A model generated the notes under the pieces. That model did not search any database and was not told where the DNA came from. It saw nothing but the letters and a program-made list of their open reading frames with translations. Below are positions 4,392 to 5,340 of a stretch of DNA of 5,340 bases, in pieces (the first letter of the stretch is position 1; every line of letters begins with the position of its first letter). The stretch lies in contig JBIOWF010000158.1 of assembly GCA_044868295.1 (NCBI GenBank), forward strand, positions 1-5,340, written 5' to 3'. The position numbers and the translations under genes were made by a program. Origin of the DNA: JBIOWF01 sp044868295. GTDB taxonomy: Bacteria > Actinomycetota > Actinomycetes > Streptosporangiales > Streptosporangiaceae.

Positions 4392-4642
4392 CGCAGGTCG
4401 CCCGTGGTGAACGGGATCTGCTCGCACACCTCAAGGTGGGAACGTTCGATCTCGGCGCGGAGCCCGTCCGCGGTCGGCGCCTCCACCCGGCGCGGCAGCC
4501 GGCCGAAACCGACACGCTCGGCCGCGCACCACCGGTCGTCACGCCAGAAGCGCCATTCTTTGCCGTACTCGTCCACCAGCTCGTCCAGCTGTGACGCCTC
4601 GTCCGGTGGATCCGCGGGGGTGTCGGCTTTAGGCTCGTGCAT
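4388..4642 (-). CDS. Hypothetical 84-aa acidic protein, first gene of the leftward operon
   Basis: Read leftward, ATG at 4642-4640 follows GAGG with an 8-nt gap. The product starts MHEPKADTPADPPDEASQ and continues with LDELVDEYGKEWRFWRDDRW, then a likely two-strand segment and a helix (ADGLRAEIERSHLEV). The pattern of a short helix, an aromatic YGxxWxFW-type strand and a C-terminal helix recalls small unassigned proteins found beside PYITAWSGE-type genes in actinomycetes. I cannot name a function. Its TGA (4390-4388) overlaps the GTG of the next gene. A TTG at 4666 would add 8 residues but has poorer support. The divergent GntR gene and the 10-bp array lie upstream, so repression by that regulator is plausible. 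Confidence 0.6.
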   Translation of the reverse strand: MHEPKADTPADPPDEASQLDELVDEYGKEWRFWRDDRWCAAERVGFGRLPRRVEAPTADGLRAEIERSHLEVCEQIPFTTGDLR

Positions 4643-4710
4643 GGGTCGGACCTCACATCCGATCAAGGGCCCGTCCGGTCGTGTGCAGCGCCGGGCGGGT
4701 CCGCCTTTTT

Positions 4711-4725
4711 AGGCAAACTCTGCCT
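4711..4725. promoter_or_regulatory. Inverted repeat AGGCA-N5-TGCCT in the divergent promoter region
   Basis: AGGCA (4711-4715) and TGCCT (4721-4725) form a perfect 5-bp dyad. On the minus strand a TAAAAA stretch (4711-4706) overlaps its left edge, and could be part of a -10 region for the leftward operon with a leader of about 60 nt. A short GGCG/CGCC stem followed by TTTTT at 4696-4710 is too weak to call a terminator. Confidence 0.3.
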
Positions 4726-4729
4726 TCAC

Positions 4730-4779
4730 GATAGAAGCTCATAGAAGCTTTAGGAAGCTTTCCGAGTCTTTCCGCAGGT
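4730..4779. repeat. Phased 10-bp repeat array, candidate GntR operator
   Basis: Successive 10-mers read GATAGAAGCT (4730), CATAGAAGCT (4740), TTAGGAAGCT (4750), TTCCGAGTCT (4760) and TTCCGCAGGT (4770). The first three share AGAAGCT or GGAAGCT, and CTTTCCG recurs at 4758 and 4768. Two AAGCTT palindromes are exactly 10 bp apart (4745-4750, 4755-4760). One unit per helical turn puts each on the same DNA face, as expected for cooperative protein binding. The array lies between the leftward operon and the GntR gene and overlaps the likely promoter of the latter. Confidence 0.55.
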
Positions 4780-4790
4780 CAGGGGTGGTT

Positions 4791-4796
4791 TACGGT
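4791..4796 (+). promoter_or_regulatory. Possible -10 element (TACGGT) for a leaderless GntR mRNA
   Basis: TACGGT matches TAnnnT and ends 6 bp before GTG 4803, so transcription would begin at the start codon. The matching -35 region would fall in the right end of the 10-bp array, where repressor binding would block it. No strong SD precedes GTG 4803. Confidence 0.35.
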
Positions 4797-4802
4797 GCTG
4801 CT

Positions 4803-5075
4803 GTGAGCCAGCCATTCGACCCGTCCGCAGCGCCGCACGAGCTGATGTACACCCGCGTGGCCAAGCACCTGCAGCAGCGGATCGAGTCGGGGGAGCTGTC
4901 GCCCGGGCAGAGGCTGACGCCGGAGCGGGAGCTCGCCGAGGAGTACGGAGTCGCCTACCACACGGTGCGGCGAGCCCTGCTGATCTTGCGTGAACAAGGG
5001 ATGATCGCCAGCGTGCACGGGCGAGGGACCTTCGTACTGCCCCGGGAGAACTGGGCGGGCACGGACTCCGACTAG
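4803..5075 (+). CDS. Small GntR-type winged-helix regulator without effector domain
   Basis: The 90-aa product contains the whole GntR DNA-binding domain at residues 15-79: MYTRVAKHLQQRIESGEL, then SPGQRLTPERELAEEYGV, AYHTVRRALLILREQGMI and the wing HGRGTFVLP. The recognition helix is around HTVRRALLIL. Typical GntR proteins have a further 130-170 residue effector domain; here only 11 residues follow the wing, so ligand control by a classic effector domain is not expected. Short GntR proteins like this occur in Streptomyces plasmids and islands, where KorSA of pSAM2 is a larger relative that represses replication and transfer. I chose GTG 4803 because TACGGT (4791-4796) fits a leaderless promoter; GTG 4785 and ATG 4845 are alternatives. 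It faces the leftward operon across the 10-bp array and likely represses itself and that operon. Confidence 0.85.
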   Translation: MSQPFDPSAAPHELMYTRVAKHLQQRIESGELSPGQRLTPERELAEEYGVAYHTVRRALLILREQGMIASVHGRGTFVLPRENWAGTDSD

Positions 5076-5083
5076 CCCGACGG

Positions 5084-5305
5084 TCACGACGCGACGGCGA
5101 GGTCGGCGGCGCTCTCCTGATCGGCGATCACCTTGCACAACCCGATCAGGTCATCCGCGTCCACAGTCCGATGCGCGTTGGCCTCCTGGGCCGCCTCGCT
5201 GAACGGCTGCTCACGACTGGCCCACCAACGGCCGGCATCACTACGCCACACCCGCCAGCCGGGGTACGGCACAAGGTCACTGATCACATGACCATTGGGC
5301 ACCAC
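5084..5305 (-). CDS. Small Trp-rich hypothetical protein, start uncertain
   Basis: The leftward frame ends with TGA at 5086-5084 and gives about 73 residues from GTG 5305. The core is PYPGWRVWRSDAGRWWASRE, then a segment ending in DADDLIGLCKVIADQ and a helical tail. The W-x-V-W-x-S-D-x-G-x-W-W-A motif looks like a compact beta-sheet domain and recalls small unassigned proteins common in Streptomyces. The helix near the end (DDLIGLCKVIADQE) resembles the last helix of such proteins. There is no convincing SD at 5305, and the frame stays open to the window edge, so the true start may lie beyond 5340; GTG 5287 is another choice. It converges on the GntR gene with only 8 bp between stops and no hairpin there. 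Confidence 0.55.
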   Translation of the reverse strand: MVPNGHVISDLVPYPGWRVWRSDAGRWWASREQPFSEAAQEANAHRTVDADDLIGLCKVIADQESAADLAVAS

Positions 5306-5340
5306 GCCCCGGACGAGGCCGGGTAGAGACGGATCCCCTA

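Noticed and set aside
4696..4710. GGCG/CGCC stem followed by TTTTT, resembling an intrinsic terminator
   Set aside because: The stem is 4 bp at most with a reasonable loop, and it sits in a divergent promoter region with no plus-strand gene ending upstream.

Overview
The window is high-GC DNA with strong third-position G/C bias, GTG/TTG starts and hairpins that mostly lack T-tracts. Its protein families are common in filamentous actinomycetes, so I infer Streptomyces or a relative such as the Streptosporangiales; the genus cannot be fixed from this sequence. Nothing in it is core metabolism. It reads as accessory DNA: a plasmid, an integrative element (AICE) or the remnant of one. No integrase, tra gene or tRNA attachment site is visible, so mobility is an inference.

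Left part, rightward genes. The window opens with the last 37 codons of a helix-turn-helix (HTH) protein (3-116). A 180-bp gap follows with a three-stem inverted-repeat structure and a strong hairpin. Next come a 31-codon leader ORF with a perfect AGGAGG (311-406) and, overlapping it by one base (TGATG), a 465-aa winged-helix / zinc-knuckle protein resembling actinomycete plasmid replication-type proteins (406-1803). Inside that gene, 784-869 carries six copies of CGGGACC/GGTCCCG in both orientations beside a relatively AT-rich pyrimidine tract, a possible replication origin embedded in its own gene. A 166-bp spacer leads to a 283-aa protein with a DinD-like N-terminus and a RhuM-like C-terminus (1970-2821). 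A 96-aa protein with two DnaJ-type CxxCxGxG motifs (2935-3225) follows, with near-identical terminator hairpins on both sides.

Middle and right part, leftward genes. These are a 57-aa unknown (3336-3509), then a 279-bp non-coding stretch packed with inverted repeats, then a two-gene operon joined by a GTGA overlap: an 84-aa unknown followed by a 200-aa CxxC protein with a PYVTAWSE N-terminus. A divergent 90-aa GntR-type DNA-binding protein (4803-5075) faces this operon. Between them lies an array of 10-bp units, a good candidate for its operator. The window ends with a leftward small protein whose start may lie outside (5084-5305 or longer).

Together this looks like a replication/maintenance region (replication-type protein with internal repeats, DinD/RhuM accessory protein) next to a regulatory region under a GntR repressor. 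The most unusual signals are at the DNA and RNA level: the intragenic iteron-like cluster, the coupled leader ORF, the phased 10-bp array, the structured 131-236 region and the hairpin cluster at 3571-3784.
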